Part shown: piece by piece, positions 18,234-30,523 of the stretch | Position numbering within the stretch: position 1 is the first letter of the stretch | Layout of the letters: each line of letters starts with the position of its first letter | The notes under the pieces: model-generated | What the model was told of the DNA's origin: nothing | The model's input: only the letters and a program-made list of their open reading frames with translations | Databases searched by the model: none | Assembly: GCF_000410875.1 (NCBI RefSeq) | Contig: NZ_AROI01000014.1 | Location: forward strand, 124,001 to 188,000 | DNA length: 64,000 bases | DNA from: Halopseudomonas pelagia CL-AP6 | Lineage (GTDB): Bacteria; Pseudomonadota; Gammaproteobacteria; Pseudomonadales; Pseudomonadaceae | Direction of reading: 5' to 3' | Translations under genes and position numbers: made by a program

Positions 18234-19505
18234 TCAGCCCGGATAGTCACGCTTGGGCGAGCCAGTGTAGAGCTGGCGCGGGCGGCCAATCTTGTACGGT
18301 CCGCTGATCATCTCATTCCAGTGTGCGATCCAGCCTGGCGTACGGCCGGTGGCAAAAATGACGGTAAACATCGAGGCCGGGATACCGATGGCCTTGAGGA
18401 TGATCCCGGAATAGAAATCGACGTTCGGATAGAGATTGCGCTCAACGAAGTAGGGGTCGTTGCGAGCGATTTCTTCCAGCTTCATTGCCAGTTCCAGCTG
18501 TGGGTCATTGATGCCCAGCTCGGCCAGCACTTCGTCACAGGTCTGCTTCATGACTTTGGCGCGCGGGTCAAAATTCTTGTAAACGCGGTGACCGAAGCCC
18601 ATCAACTTGAACGGATCGTCCTTATCCTTGGCCTTGGCTACGAACTTCTCGATATTCGATACATCGCCGATTTCATCAAGCATGCTTAGAACCGCTTCGT
18701 TGGCACCACCGTGTGCGGGGCCCCACAGGGCCGCGATGCCCGCAGCGATACAGGCAAACGGGTTGGCGCCGGAAGAACCAGCCAGACGCACGGTAGAAGT
18801 CGAGGCGTTCTGTTCGTGATCGGCATGTAATACGAAGATGCGATCCATGGCTTTGGCCAGCACCGGGTTAATCTTCTTCTCGTCACAGGGTGTATTGAAC
18901 ATCATGTGCAGGAAGTTTTCGGAATAGCTTAGTTCGTTGCGCGGGTACATCATGGGCTGACCCATGGAATACTTGTACACCATCGCCGCCAGCGTCGGCA
19001 TCTTGGCGATCAGGCGCACGGCAGAGATTTCGCGATGGTGCGCATCGTTGATGTCCAGCGAGTCGTGATAGAACGCGGACAGCGCGCCTACAACGCCACA
19101 CATGATGGCCATCGGGTGAGCGTCGCGGCGAAAGCCGTTGAAGAAGGTCTTCAGTTGCTCATGCACCATAGTGTGGTTCTTGATGGTGCTGACAAACTCT
19201 TTCTTCTCGCTGTCGCTGGGTAGTTCACCCTTGAGCAGCAGGAAGCAGGTTTCCAGAAAGTCGGCCTTCTCTGCCAGTTGCTCGATGGGATAGCCGCGGT
19301 GCAACAACACGCCCTTGTCGCCATCGATGTAGGTAATCTTGGATTCGCAGGAAGAAGTGGCCATAAAGCCGGGGTCGAAGGTGAAGAAGCCTTCAGCGGT
19401 CAGGCCGCGCACATCGATAACATCCGGGCCAAGAGTGCCTGAATACATTGGCAGGTCAATGGGGGTGTTCCCCTCGATGATCAACTGCGCCTTCTTATCA
19501 GCCAT
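18234..19505 (-). CDS. gltA: Citrate synthase GltA (type II)
   Basis: The 423-residue enzyme condenses acetyl-CoA and oxaloacetate to citrate. It begins [19 protein letters not shown], with the type II N-terminal zinc-like/NADH-binding region, and contains the active-site segments [28 protein letters not shown]-like [15 protein letters not shown] and [16 protein letters not shown] 19505 follows AGGAGG closely; the longer frame upstream is not used. It is divergent from the sdh operon with a shared 358-bp promoter region, the same arrangement as in Pseudomonas and Escherichia coli. Confidence 0.97.
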   Translation of the reverse strand: MADKKAQLIIEGNTPIDLPMYSGTLGPDVIDVRGLTAEGFFTFDPGFMATSSCESKITYIDGDKGVLLHRGYPIEQLAEKADFLETCFLLLKGELPSDSEKKEFVSTIKNHTMVHEQLKTFFNGFRRDAHPMAIMCGVVGALSAFYHDSLDINDAHHREISAVRLIAKMPTLAAMVYKYSMGQPMMYPRNELSYSENFLHMMFNTPCDEKKINPVLAKAMDRIFVLHADHEQNASTSTVRLAGSSGANPFACIAAGIAALWGPAHGGANEAVLSMLDEIGDVSNIEKFVAKAKDKDDPFKLMGFGHRVYKNFDPRAKVMKQTCDEVLAELGINDPQLELAMKLEEIARNDPYFVERNLYPNVDFYSGIILKAIGIPASMFTVIFATGRTPGWIAHWNEMISGPYKIGRPRQLYTGSPKRDYPG

Positions 19506-19863
19506 TGATGGCCTCCTGTCTGCTGGAATCGAAACTGGAATCGAAAAGGGCCCCCAATGCAGGGCCCGCATCACTATAAGGTGATAAATCGGTTTGTCAA
19601 TTGTACCCATAGTGAATGGATATCGTCGGGATAAAAAGCTTTTATTTGCAGCCTGGATAAGTCTGCCGAGTGGGCTGCAGGGTTGTAACAAGGGCATTCC
19701 AAGGGCTTACTTGCATTGTAATCAGGGGGTCAAGTCTCTATACTCCATGACCGGCAAAGTGGCATATCGGCCTGCCTGAAAGGTCAAGAAGTTATGCTGC
19801 TGGGGTACCCACAATAGTGCACCTTCCTATAATCCAGCCCTGAATTAAAAAGGGGCCACGAGT
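19506..19863. promoter_or_regulatory. Divergent promoter region between gltA and sdhC
   Basis: The 358 bp between the two start codons must drive gltA leftward and sdh rightward. A TATAAT hexamer at 19828-19833 lies about 30 bases before sdhC and could be a -10 element, but I see no good -35 at 16-18 bases from it. An AGGGG ribosome-binding site precedes sdhC at 19851-19855. No clear operator dyad was recognised. Confidence 0.45.
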
Positions 19864-20250
19864 GTGAATATAGCCGTGAATAGCAAAAGACCTGTCAATC
19901 TAGATCTCAGGACAATCAAACTTCCTGTCACAGCGCTGACTTCGATTGCTCACCGTATTTCGGGCATCATTCTGTTCATTTCCATCGCCGGTCTGCTTTG
20001 GATGCTGGACGTGTCATTGAGTTCCGAAAGTGGTTTTGAGCAAGTGCAGTCGGTTTTGCAGAATCCGCTGGCCAAACTGATCCTATGGGGTGTGTTGTCT
20101 GCCCTGTTGTATCACCTGGTCGCCGGTATTCGTCACCTGATCATGGACGCCGGAATAGGTGAGGGCCTCGAGAGCGGTAAGCTGGGCTCACAGATTGTGA
20201 TTGTCGTATCCGTCATTCTGATTGTTCTTCTGGGGGTGTGGATATGGTAA
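19864..20250 (+). CDS. sdhC: Succinate dehydrogenase cytochrome b556 subunit SdhC
   Basis: The 128-residue protein has three membrane helices and the SdhC signature RPVNLDLRTIKLPVTALTSI then HRISGI near the N terminus; the His in LLYHLVAGIRHLIMD is in the haem b ligand region. It anchors the dehydrogenase to the inner membrane and helps form the quinone site. GTG 19864 is placed eight bases after AGGGG; a second in-frame GTG at 19876 gives the N terminus MNSKRPVNL seen in P. aeruginosa but is 20 bases from that site, so the start is uncertain by four codons. Confidence 0.93.
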   Translation: MNIAVNSKRPVNLDLRTIKLPVTALTSIAHRISGIILFISIAGLLWMLDVSLSSESGFEQVQSVLQNPLAKLILWGVLSALLYHLVAGIRHLIMDAGIGEGLESGKLGSQIVIVVSVILIVLLGVWIW

Positions 20251-20612
20251 CCAACGTCACCAACCTGTCTCGTAGCGGTCTTTATGACTGGATGGTGCAG
20301 CGTGTATCTGCCGTGTTACTGGCAGCTTATGTGCTGTTCCTGCTGGGTTATCTGATATTCAATCCGGGCTTCACTTATGCGGATTGGCAAGGTCTGTTCA
20401 GCCAGAACTGGATGCGTATATTCAGTCTGCTCACGCTGGTGGCCCTGAGCGTTCACGCTTGGGTCGGAATGTGGACCATTTCTACTGACTACCTGACTCC
20501 CATGGCACTGGGCAACTCAGCCACTATTGTTCGCTTCCTGTTTCAGGCGGTGTGCGGTTTGGCGATGTTTGTCTTTTTTGTCTGGGGCGTGCAGATTCTT
20601 TGGGGTATCTAA
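20244..20612 (+). CDS. sdhD: Succinate dehydrogenase membrane anchor SdhD
   Basis: The 122-residue protein starts MVTNVTNLSRSGLYDWMVQR and has three membrane helices with the conserved HAWVGMWTISTDYL segment. It completes the membrane anchor of complex II with SdhC, whose gene it overlaps by 7 bp. The chosen ATG 20244 gives the family N terminus; the GTG two codons earlier is less likely. Confidence 0.94.
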   Translation: MVTNVTNLSRSGLYDWMVQRVSAVLLAAYVLFLLGYLIFNPGFTYADWQGLFSQNWMRIFSLLTLVALSVHAWVGMWTISTDYLTPMALGNSATIVRFLFQAVCGLAMFVFFVWGVQILWGI

Positions 20613-22385
20613 ATGGCTAACATTCGTACGTTGACTTTCGACGCTATCATCGTAGGTGGTGGTGGTGCAGGCATGCGCGCAGCGCTGCAACTGGCCCAAG
20701 GCGGTCACAAGACTGCCGTGGTCACCAAGGTATTCCCGACCCGCTCGCACACGGTGTCTGCCCAGGGCGGCATCACTTGCGCCATTGCTTCTGCTGATCC
20801 GAACGATGACTGGCGCTGGCACATGTACGATACCGTCAAGGGTTCCGACTATATCGGTGACCAGGACGCTATCGAATACATGTGTTCGGTTGGCCCGGAA
20901 GCGATTTTCGAGCTCGAGCACATGGGTCTGCCGTTCTCCCGTACCGAGCAGGGCCGTATCTATCAGCGTCCGTTCGGTGGTCAGTCCAAGGGGCCAGACG
21001 ATCCGACTCAGGCGGCACGTACCTGTGCAGCGGCCGACCGCACCGGTCACGCTCTGCTGCACACGTTGTATCAGAACAACGTCAAGCACAACACCACCTT
21101 CCTCAATGAATGGTATGCAGTCGATCTGGTGAAGAACCAGGACGGTACTGTGGTGGGTGTGATTGCAATCTGCATTGAAACTGGTGAGACCGCCTATATC
21201 CGTTCCAAGGCGACTGTATTGGCCACTGGTGGCGCAGGGCGTATTTACGCTTCGACCACCAACGCGCTAATCAATACCGGCGACGGTATCGGCATGGCGC
21301 TGCGCGCTGGCGTACCAGTGCAAGATATTGAAATGTGGCAGTTCCATCCGACCGGTATTGCCGGCGCAGGTACCCTGGTGACCGAAGGTTGCCGTGGCGA
21401 AGGTGGTTACCTGATCAACAAGCATGGCGAGCGGTTTATGGAGCGTTACGCGCCCAATGCCAAAGACCTAGCTGGTCGTGACGTTGTGGCTCGTTCCATG
21501 GTCAAGGAAATCATTGCCGGTAACGGCTGTGGCCCTGACGGCGACCATGTCATGCTCAAGCTTGATCACCTGGGCGAGGAAGTTCTGCACAGCCGCCTGC
21601 CGGGTATCTGTGAATTGTCCAAGACCTTTGCTCACGTTGATCCAGTCACTGCACCGATTCCCGTGGTTCCGACCTGCCACTACATGATGGGCGGTATTCC
21701 GACCAACATTCATGGCCAGGCAATTACCCAGGATGCCAACGGCCAGGACAAGATCGTTGATGGTCTGTTTGCTGTAGGTGAGGTTGCTTGTGTATCGGTG
21801 CACGGCGCCAACCGTCTGGGCGGCAACTCGCTGCTCGATCTGGTGGTGTTTGGTCGTGCCGCAGGTCTGCATCTGGAGTCTTCGTTGAAAGATGGCGTTG
21901 AGCATCGCTCGGCGTCCGAATCTGACATCGAAGCGTCGCTGGGCCGTCTGGATGCGTTGAATAAGCGTACCGCCGGCGAAGAGGTCGCGCCACTGCGTAA
22001 GGAGCTGCAGAACTGCATGCAGAATTACTTCGGTGTGTTCCGTACCGGTGAGTTTATGGAAAAAGGTATCAAACAGCTGGCCGATCTGCGCGAGCGTATT
22101 GCGACCGTGAAGATTGATGACAAGAGCCAGGCGTTCAACACTGCGCGTATCGAAGCACTGGAATTGCAAAACCTTCTGGAAGTGGCCGAGGCAACAGCCA
22201 TAGCCGCCAACCTGCGTACCGAAAGCCGTGGTGCGCATGCCCGTGAAGATTTTGAAGATCGTGATGATGAAAACTGGCTGTGCCACAGCCTGTATATGCC
22301 TGCCACCAAAGAGTTGCGTAAGCGGGCAGTCAACTTCGCGCCGAAAACAGTGCCTGTGTTTGAACCTAAGATCCGGACTTACTAA
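20613..22385 (+). CDS. sdhA: Succinate dehydrogenase flavoprotein subunit SdhA
   Basis: The 590-residue subunit oxidises succinate to fumarate. It has the FAD motif [10 protein letters not shown] (residues 15-24), the His that covalently holds FAD in [11 protein letters not shown] (H46), the active-site region [21 protein letters not shown], and the C-terminal region ending [10 protein letters not shown]. Length matches the family. It starts directly after the sdhD stop (no gap), so it is co-translated with the anchor genes. Confidence 0.97.
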   Translation: MANIRTLTFDAIIVGGGGAGMRAALQLAQGGHKTAVVTKVFPTRSHTVSAQGGITCAIASADPNDDWRWHMYDTVKGSDYIGDQDAIEYMCSVGPEAIFELEHMGLPFSRTEQGRIYQRPFGGQSKGPDDPTQAARTCAAADRTGHALLHTLYQNNVKHNTTFLNEWYAVDLVKNQDGTVVGVIAICIETGETAYIRSKATVLATGGAGRIYASTTNALINTGDGIGMALRAGVPVQDIEMWQFHPTGIAGAGTLVTEGCRGEGGYLINKHGERFMERYAPNAKDLAGRDVVARSMVKEIIAGNGCGPDGDHVMLKLDHLGEEVLHSRLPGICELSKTFAHVDPVTAPIPVVPTCHYMMGGIPTNIHGQAITQDANGQDKIVDGLFAVGEVACVSVHGANRLGGNSLLDLVVFGRAAGLHLESSLKDGVEHRSASESDIEASLGRLDALNKRTAGEEVAPLRKELQNCMQNYFGVFRTGEFMEKGIKQLADLRERIATVKIDDKSQAFNTARIEALELQNLLEVAEATAIAANLRTESRGAHAREDFEDRDDENWLCHSLYMPATKELRKRAVNFAPKTVPVFEPKIRTY

Positions 22386-22396
22386 GGGTGACCGAT

Positions 22397-23101
22397 ATGC
22401 TGCAAGTAAGCGTCTACCGATACAACCCGGAGAGCGACAGCGCTCCCTACATGCAGGACTTCCAGATCGATACCGGCGGCAAGGACATCATGGTTCTTGA
22501 TGTGCTGGCTCTGGTCAAGGAGCAGGACGTGGGCATGGCCTATCGTCGCTCCTGCCGTGAGGGTGTATGCGGCTCCGACGGGATGAATATCAACGGCAAG
22601 AACGGGTTGGCTTGCATCACCCCGTTGTCCGATGTGGTCAAGAAAAACAAGTTAGTGTTGCGTCCGCTGCCGGGTTTGCCCGTCATACGTGACTTGGTTG
22701 TGGATATGAGCATCTTCTACAAGCAATACGAAAAGGTTCAACCGTATTTGCAGAACGACACGCCGGCGCCGGCTATCGAGCGCCTGCAGTCGCCGGAAGA
22801 GCGGGAAAAACTGGATGGTTTGTACGAGTGTATTCTCTGTGCTTGCTGCTCTACTGCCTGCCCTTCCTTCTGGTGGAATCCGGACAAGTTCATCGGTCCA
22901 GCGGGTCTGTTGCAAGCTTACCGCTTCCTGGCGGATAGCCGCGACACCCAAACCGACGAGCGTCTGGCAGCACTGGACGATCCGTTTAGCGTATTTCGCT
23001 GCCGCGGCATCATGAACTGTGTGAATGTGTGCCCCAAGGGTCTTAATCCGACCCGTGCAATCGGCCACATTCGCAACATGTTGCTGCAGAGCGGTACCTA
23101 A
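22397..23101 (+). CDS. sdhB: Succinate dehydrogenase iron-sulfur subunit SdhB
   Basis: The 234-residue electron-transfer subunit carries the [2Fe-2S] ligands C53, C58, D61 and C73 (CREGVCGSDGMN ... C), the [4Fe-4S] motif CILCACCSTACP and the [3Fe-4S]/second motif CRGIMNCVNVCPKG. It links SdhA to the quinone site. ATG 22397 was chosen over GTG 22388 because it gives the Pseudomonas N terminus MLQVSVYRYNP and follows AAGGGTG. Confidence 0.97.
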   Translation: MLQVSVYRYNPESDSAPYMQDFQIDTGGKDIMVLDVLALVKEQDVGMAYRRSCREGVCGSDGMNINGKNGLACITPLSDVVKKNKLVLRPLPGLPVIRDLVVDMSIFYKQYEKVQPYLQNDTPAPAIERLQSPEEREKLDGLYECILCACCSTACPSFWWNPDKFIGPAGLLQAYRFLADSRDTQTDERLAALDDPFSVFRCRGIMNCVNVCPKGLNPTRAIGHIRNMLLQSGT

Positions 23102-23130
23102 GCGGTCGCGGTCTGCATTACGTTGGCCTG

Positions 23131-23168
23131 TGCCGGCTCCTGCTATAGGGAAGCCGGTCAGTTTTTTA
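23131..23168 (+). terminator. Likely intrinsic terminator after sdhB
   Basis: GCCGGCT and AGCCGGT (one G-T pair) form a stem around a short loop, followed by CAGTTTTTTAAA. It lies 30 bases after the sdhB stop and suggests that sdhCDAB and sucAB are separate or only partly linked transcripts. The rest of the 306-bp gap to sucA holds no ORF I can support. Confidence 0.65.
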
Positions 23169-23407
23169 AATCGAGCCGCAGCCCACAAAGCCGCGGCTTG
23201 TATGTACCTAAACCAACAGGGGCAATCGGGTAACACCCGAACTATCTGTCGGGGCCGGCAATATTCCGGTTTCGCAGAACATGACAAGACAGGGTGAATG
23301 GCAGAGACAATGCCGTCCTCCACCACATGTTTTGCGCGGATGGCAGTGTTTTTGCCAATTAATGGTCTTTGTGCCAGATGGTGTCCCCTTATAGAGGGTG
23401 ACCAAGC

Positions 23408-26248
23408 ATGCCAGACAGCGAAATGCAGCAGCTGTGGAGCACATCTCATCTTGACGGTGGGAATGCCTCCTATGTTGAAGAGCTATATGAGCTCTATCTG
23501 CACGACCCAAACAGTATTGCCGATGAGTGGCGCAGCTATTTTCAGAAATTGCCGCAAGCCAACGGCCATGCCGGGTCGGATGTTTCCCATTCGACGATTC
23601 GTGAACACTTTCAACTATTGGCCAAGAATCAGCGGCGTACCGCTACGGTCAACGGTGGCGGTGTTGTCAGTAGTGAGCACGAGAAAAAACAGGTTGATGT
23701 GCTGCGCCTCATCCAGGCTTTCCGGATGCGCGGCCACCAGAGTTCCAGCCTTGATCCACTTGGCCTTTGGCAACGTGAAGAAATTGCTGACCTGACATTA
23801 GCCGACTACGGCCTGACGAATGCTGATCTGGATACCCCCTTCCGCACCGGTGAGTTGCATATCGGCAAAGAAGAAGCGCCTCTGCGAGAAATTCTCGACG
23901 CACTGAAATCGACTTATTGCTCGACCTTCGGTGCAGAATACATGCACATCGTTGATTCAACCCAGCGGCGCTGGTTTCAGCAGCGTCTGGAAAGCGTGCG
24001 TGGCAAGCCTCAGCATTCAGTACCGACCAAGCGTCATCTGCTGGAGCGTTTGACTGCGGCTGAAGGTCTGGAAAAATATCTGGGTACCAAGTTCCCTGGC
24101 ACCAAGCGCTTCGGTGTGGAAGGCGGTGAGAGTCTGATTCCGATGCTCGATGAGATTATCCAGCGCGCAGGCTCTTACGGTACGCAGGAAGCGGTACTGG
24201 GCATGGCCCACCGCGGCCGCCTGAACGTGCTGGTGAATATTCTTGGTAAGAACCCGCGCGAATTGTTTGACGAGTTCGAAGGCAAGAAAAAAAGCAATCT
24301 GAGTTCAGGCGACGTCAAATACCACCAGGGCTTCTCATCGAACGTGATGACCCCAGGTGGTGAAATGCACCTGGCTCTGGCCTTTAACCCTTCGCATCTG
24401 GAGATTGTGTCTCCGGTGGTGGAAGGCTCGGTGCGTGCCCGTCAGGATCGTCGCAAGGATTATTCAGGTGATCGGGTATTGCCGATCAACATCCATGGGG
24501 ATGCGGCCTTTGCAGGCCAGGGCGTCGTCATGGAGACCTTCCAGATGTCGCAGACCCGGGCGTACAAGACCGGCGGAACCATCCACATCATCGTTAATAA
24601 CCAGGTTGGTTTTACCACCAGCCGTCAGGATGATGCACGTTCTACCGAGTATTGTACTGACGTGGCGAAGATGATCCAGGCACCGATCTTTCACGTCAAC
24701 GGTGACGATCCAGAAGCGGTTTTGTTCGTAACCCAGTTGGCTGTCGACTATCGCATGCAGTTCAAGCGCGACGTAGTGATCGATCTCGTTTGCTACCGCC
24801 GTCGCGGTCACAACGAGGCGGATGAGCCGTCCGGTACTCAGCCGCTGATGTACGAGAAGATCACCAAGCACGCCACCACGCGGGAAATCTATGCCGAGCG
24901 TCTGGTCACTGAAACCGTGCTGTCCAGTGATGACGTACAGGGCATGATGGAAGAGTACCGCAACGCGCTAGACAACGGCGATCACGTGGTCAAGAGCCTG
25001 GTCAAGGAGCCCGATACCAGCTCCTTTGTAGACTGGGCGCCGTATCTGGACCACAAGTGGACGGCGCGTCACGATACCCGTTTTGACCTGAAGACCCTTC
25101 AAGAACTGGCCAATCGGATGAATGACTTTCCCGATGGGTTGGTGATTCAGCGTCAGGTCAACAAGATTGTCGAAGATCGCAACAAGATGGCGGCTGGTGC
25201 TTTGTCGCTGAACTGGGGCTTCGCCGAAACCATGGCCTACGCGACCCTGTTGCACGAGGGCCATCCTGTGCGCATCACGGGCCAGGACGTAGGTCGCGGG
25301 ACCTTCTCCCACCGCCACGCGGTGCTACATAATCAGAAAGATGGCAGCACCTATATTCCCTTGGCCAATCTGGCCGAGAACCAGCCGCGCTTTGATATCT
25401 ATGATTCGTTGCTGTCAGAGGAAGCGGTGTTGGCCTTTGAGTATGGCTACGCCACGACCACACCAAATGTCCTGGTGGTATGGGAAGCGCAGTTCGGTGA
25501 TTTTTTCAACGGTGCACAAGTGGTGGTTGACCAGTTTATTACCAGCGGTGAGCACAAGTGGGGCCGCCTCTGTGGTCTGACTATGCTCCTGCCACACGGG
25601 TATGAAGGGCAGGGGCCAGAACATTCATCTGCTCGCCTGGAGCGCTTCCTGCAATTGAGTGCCGAGCACAATATTCAGGTTTGCGTGCCTTCAACTCCGG
25701 CGCAGATGTACCACATGCTGCGCCGTCAGGTGATTCGCCCGCTGCGTAAGCCATTGGTCGCGTTGACACCCAAATCCCTGTTGCGTCATAAACTTGCCAT
25801 CTCCTCGCTGGAAGATCTGGCCGAAGGTTCGTTCCAGACTGTGATTCCAGAGGTTGATGCCCTGGATCCGAAGAAGGTCGAACGAGTCATCATGTGCAGC
25901 GGCAAGGTGTATTACGATCTGCTGGAGAAGCGCCGCAAGGATGAACTCGACAATGCGGCGATTATCCGTATCGAACAGCTGTATCCCTTCCCCGAGGATG
26001 ATCTGGCAGAAGTGCTGGCTAGTTATAAATCCTTGAAGAAGGTCGTCTGGTGCCAGGAAGAACCGATGAACCAGGGCGCCTGGTACTGCAGCCAACACCA
26101 TATGCGACGCGTGATAGCCCAGCATAAGGTCAAGAACCTGCCATTGGACTACGCTGGACGGGAGGCCTCGGCATCACCTGCTTGCGGTTATCCGGCCATG
26201 CACGCCGAACAGCAGGAAAAACTATTGCAAGACGCACTCACCGCTTGA
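23408..26248 (+). CDS. sucA: 2-oxoglutarate dehydrogenase E1 component SucA
   Basis: The 946-residue thiamine-diphosphate enzyme decarboxylates 2-oxoglutarate and transfers the succinyl group to the lipoyl arm of SucB. It shows the N-terminal MQQLWSTSHLDGGNASYVEELY segment that binds the E2 core, the His/Arg active-site part VLGMAHRGRLNVL, the ThDP motif GDAAFAGQG...NN, and the transketolase-type C-terminal domain with GHQGPEHSS-like EGQGPEHSSARLERFLQL. ATG 23408 follows AGAGGG. Confidence 0.97.
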   Translation: MPDSEMQQLWSTSHLDGGNASYVEELYELYLHDPNSIADEWRSYFQKLPQANGHAGSDVSHSTIREHFQLLAKNQRRTATVNGGGVVSSEHEKKQVDVLRLIQAFRMRGHQSSSLDPLGLWQREEIADLTLADYGLTNADLDTPFRTGELHIGKEEAPLREILDALKSTYCSTFGAEYMHIVDSTQRRWFQQRLESVRGKPQHSVPTKRHLLERLTAAEGLEKYLGTKFPGTKRFGVEGGESLIPMLDEIIQRAGSYGTQEAVLGMAHRGRLNVLVNILGKNPRELFDEFEGKKKSNLSSGDVKYHQGFSSNVMTPGGEMHLALAFNPSHLEIVSPVVEGSVRARQDRRKDYSGDRVLPINIHGDAAFAGQGVVMETFQMSQTRAYKTGGTIHIIVNNQVGFTTSRQDDARSTEYCTDVAKMIQAPIFHVNGDDPEAVLFVTQLAVDYRMQFKRDVVIDLVCYRRRGHNEADEPSGTQPLMYEKITKHATTREIYAERLVTETVLSSDDVQGMMEEYRNALDNGDHVVKSLVKEPDTSSFVDWAPYLDHKWTARHDTRFDLKTLQELANRMNDFPDGLVIQRQVNKIVEDRNKMAAGALSLNWGFAETMAYATLLHEGHPVRITGQDVGRGTFSHRHAVLHNQKDGSTYIPLANLAENQPRFDIYDSLLSEEAVLAFEYGYATTTPNVLVVWEAQFGDFFNGAQVVVDQFITSGEHKWGRLCGLTMLLPHGYEGQGPEHSSARLERFLQLSAEHNIQVCVPSTPAQMYHMLRRQVIRPLRKPLVALTPKSLLRHKLAISSLEDLAEGSFQTVIPEVDALDPKKVERVIMCSGKVYYDLLEKRRKDELDNAAIIRIEQLYPFPEDDLAEVLASYKSLKKVVWCQEEPMNQGAWYCSQHHMRRVIAQHKVKNLPLDYAGREASASPACGYPAMHAEQQEKLLQDALTA

Positions 26249-26288
26249 GCATCTGGCAGACAACACAGCATTAATTTAAGGATTAACA

Positions 26289-27533
26289 ATGGCTATTGAA
26301 ATCAAGGCCCCAACATTTCCCGAATCGATTGCCGATGGCACCGTGGCAACCTGGCACAAGCAGCCTGGCGACGCCGTCAAGCGTGATGACCTGATCGTCG
26401 ACATCGAAACCGACAAGGTCGTACTGGAAGTGCTGGCGGAAGCCGATGGCGTACTTGGCGATATCGTCAAGGGTGAAGGCGACACCGTACTCAGTGGCGA
26501 AGTGCTGGGTAGCCTGAAAGATGGCGAAACGGCTTCTGCCAAGCCGGAAGGCAAACCTGAAGAAAAAACTGAAAGCAAAGGCGCCGACAAGGCTGCTGCC
26601 AGTGAGGCTTCTGCTTCGGGTGAAGAGCCCCTGCTGTCACCTGCGGCGCGCAAGATCGCTGAAGAAAATGGTCTAGCTGCGGGTGATATTGCCGGCACAG
26701 GCAAGGGCGGTCGCGTTACCAAGGAAGACGTAATGAACGCCGTCGAGGCGAAGAAAAACGCACCGGCCAAGCCGGCTGCAGCGGTCAAGCCCGCCGCAGC
26801 CGAAGCTGCACCGAGCCTGGGTGAGGGCGACCGCGTCGAGAAACGCGTGCCGATGACGCGTTTGCGTGCACGCATCGCCGAGCGTCTGGTTGATGCCCAG
26901 TCGACCATGGCCATGTTGACGACCTTCAATGAAGTCGACATGAAGCCGATCATGGATCTGCGCAAGAAGTACAAGGACCTATTCGAGAAGAAGCACAACG
27001 GCGTGCGTCTGGGCTTTATGTCCTTCTTCGTTAAAGCGGCGACTGAAGCGCTGAAGCGTTATCCTGCCGTGAACGCGTCCATCGACGGTGCCGACGTGGT
27101 CTACCACGGTTATCAGGATATCGGTGTGGCTGTGTCCAGTGACCGTGGTCTGGTGGTGCCGATCCTGCGTAACACCGAACACATGAGCCTGGCTCAGGTG
27201 GAAGGTACCATCGCTGACTTCGGCCGCAAGGCGAAGGAAGGCAAGCTGTCCATGGAAGACATGACCGGCGGCACCTTTACTATTTCCAACGGCGGCGTAT
27301 TCGGCTCGCTGCTGTCTTCACCGATTGTCAATCCACCGCAGGCAGCGATTCTGGGCATGCACAAGATCCAGGAACGCCCAATGGCGGTCAACGGTCAGGT
27401 GGTGATTCTGCCGATGATGTATCTGGCGCTGTCCTACGACCATCGCCTGATCGACGGCAAGGAAGCGGTTAGCTTTCTGGTCGCGATTAAAGAACTGCTG
27501 GAAGATCCGGCTCGACTGCTGCTGGACATCTGA
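26289..27533 (+). CDS. sucB: 2-oxoglutarate dehydrogenase E2, dihydrolipoyl succinyltransferase SucB
   Basis: The 414-residue protein has one N-terminal lipoyl domain with the lipoylated lysine K43 in [11 protein letters not shown], an Ala/Lys/Glu-rich linker (about 80-115), the E1/E3-binding domain ([32 protein letters not shown] region), a second Ala/Pro/Lys linker and the catalytic domain with [13 protein letters not shown]. It transfers succinyl from the lipoyl group to CoA. It follows sucA by 40 bp. Confidence 0.97.
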   Translation: MAIEIKAPTFPESIADGTVATWHKQPGDAVKRDDLIVDIETDKVVLEVLAEADGVLGDIVKGEGDTVLSGEVLGSLKDGETASAKPEGKPEEKTESKGADKAAASEASASGEEPLLSPAARKIAEENGLAAGDIAGTGKGGRVTKEDVMNAVEAKKNAPAKPAAAVKPAAAEAAPSLGEGDRVEKRVPMTRLRARIAERLVDAQSTMAMLTTFNEVDMKPIMDLRKKYKDLFEKKHNGVRLGFMSFFVKAATEALKRYPAVNASIDGADVVYHGYQDIGVAVSSDRGLVVPILRNTEHMSLAQVEGTIADFGRKAKEGKLSMEDMTGGTFTISNGGVFGSLLSSPIVNPPQAAILGMHKIQERPMAVNGQVVILPMMYLALSYDHRLIDGKEAVSFLVAIKELLEDPARLLLDI

Positions 27534-29072
<1,539 letters not shown>

Positions 29073-29088
29073 TATAGCGTCCCTGTGA

Positions 29089-29127
29089 CTGGCAGGTCGT
29101 TATTCGGCTTGCCAGCCCCGCTGGCGT
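29089..29127 (+). terminator. Hairpins after lpd, possible terminator
   Basis: CTGGCA...TGCCAG and then GCCAG-cccc-GCTGGC followed by GTTATTT form two overlapping stems 16 bases after lpd. The T run is weak. The rest of the 284-bp gap before sucC shows no ORF and no obvious promoter. Confidence 0.4.
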
Positions 29128-29356
29128 TATTTCGAAGCGGCAATATCGACCGAGCAATCGGTCTGGTCATCAATGGCGGTTCTGAACAGTGCGCGGGAAG
29201 TATATCGGACGCAACGACGCGATTCGACGGCCCAGGCAACTGCTCAGAGCTTCCATACCGGTGATAAGGGTAATGCAGGCAGGAGTCGGACTCGATCCGG
29301 CGATGCTGCCGGCGTTATGAAACGTAGTTCCTACACGATCAAAACGGTAGATACGC

Positions 29357-30523
29357 ATGAATCTTCACGAATATCAGGGGAAGCAGCTGTTCGCTGAGTA
29401 CGGCCTTCCTGTCTCAAAAGGTTTTGCAGTAGACACTCCAGAAGCCGCGGCCGAAGCTTGCGATAAGATTGGCGGTGATATGTGGGTGGTTAAGGCCCAG
29501 GTTCACGCGGGCGGCCGTGGTAAGGCTGGCGGCGTCAAGCTGATCAAGAGCAAGGACGAAGCCAAAGCGTTCGCTGAAAAATGGTTGGGCCAACGTCTGG
29601 TGACCTATCAGACTGATGCTAGTGGTCAGCCAGTGACCAAGATTCTGGTTGAGTCCTGCACCGATATCGCTCAGGAGCTGTACCTGGGTGCGGTCGTGGA
29701 TCGCTCCAGCCGCCGTATCGTGTTCATGGCCTCCACCGAAGGTGGCGTGGAAATTGAGAAGGTAGCGGAAGAGACTCCCGAGAAAATCATCAAAGCCATC
29801 GTTGATCCGCTGGTCGGCCCGCAGCCCTATCAGGGCCGCGACCTGGCTTTCCAACTGGGCCTGAAAGGCGATCAGATCAAGCAGTTCACCAATATCTTTG
29901 TTGGTCTGGGCAAACTTTTTGCCGACTACGATCTGGCTCTGCTGGAAATCAACCCGTTGGTGATCAAGGAAGACGGCAACCTGCATTGCCTGGATGCCAA
30001 ACTTGGCATCGATGGCAACGCCATGTACCGTCAGCCCAAGCTGCGTGGCATGCACGATCCGTCGCAGGACGATCCGCGTGAAGCCCACGCTGCCAAGTTC
30101 GAGCTCAACTATGTTGCGCTGGAAGGCAATATCGGCTGCATGGTCAACGGTGCTGGCCTGGCCATGGGTACCATGGATATCGTCAACCACCACGGCGGCA
30201 AGCCTGCCAACTTCTTGGATGTGGGCGGTGGTGCGACCAAAGAGCGCGTTACTGAAGCTTTCAAGATCATCCTCTCCGACACCAATGTGAAGGCCGTTCT
30301 GGTCAACATCTTCGGTGGCATCGTTCGTTGCGACATGATTGCTGAAGGCATCATCGGTGCAGTGAAGGAAGTCGGCGTGAAAGTACCGGTAGTGGTTCGT
30401 CTGGAAGGCAACAATGCCGAACTGGGCGCCAAGGTACTAAAGGAAAGTGGTCTGAACATCATCGCAGCAACCAGTCTGACCGACGCTGCCCAGCAAGTCG
30501 TCAAGGCCGCGGAGGGTAAATAA
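29357..30523 (+). CDS. sucC: Succinyl-CoA synthetase beta subunit SucC
   Basis: The 388-residue subunit begins [20 protein letters not shown] and has an ATP-grasp domain ([19 protein letters not shown]) followed by the CoA-ligase domain with [17 protein letters not shown]. With SucD it converts succinyl-CoA to succinate and makes ATP or GTP. The ribosome-binding site is weak (GGTAG), which may matter for expression. Its stop shares one base with the sucD start. Confidence 0.97.
   Translation: MNLHEYQGKQLFAEYGLPVSKGFAVDTPEAAAEACDKIGGDMWVVKAQVHAGGRGKAGGVKLIKSKDEAKAFAEKWLGQRLVTYQTDASGQPVTKILVESCTDIAQELYLGAVVDRSSRRIVFMASTEGGVEIEKVAEETPEKIIKAIVDPLVGPQPYQGRDLAFQLGLKGDQIKQFTNIFVGLGKLFADYDLALLEINPLVIKEDGNLHCLDAKLGIDGNAMYRQPKLRGMHDPSQDDPREAHAAKFELNYVALEGNIGCMVNGAGLAMGTMDIVNHHGGKPANFLDVGGGATKERVTEAFKIILSDTNVKAVLVNIFGGIVRCDMIAEGIIGAVKEVGVKVPVVVRLEGNNAELGAKVLKESGLNIIAATSLTDAAQQVVKAAEGK

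Noticed and set aside
29250-29330. Possible riboswitch-like purine-rich stretch in the sucC leader
   Set aside because: No complete known riboswitch core could be assembled from it by eye.
29173-29397. 74-codon frame before sucC
   Set aside because: It runs into sucC in another frame and has no support; the region is a leader.
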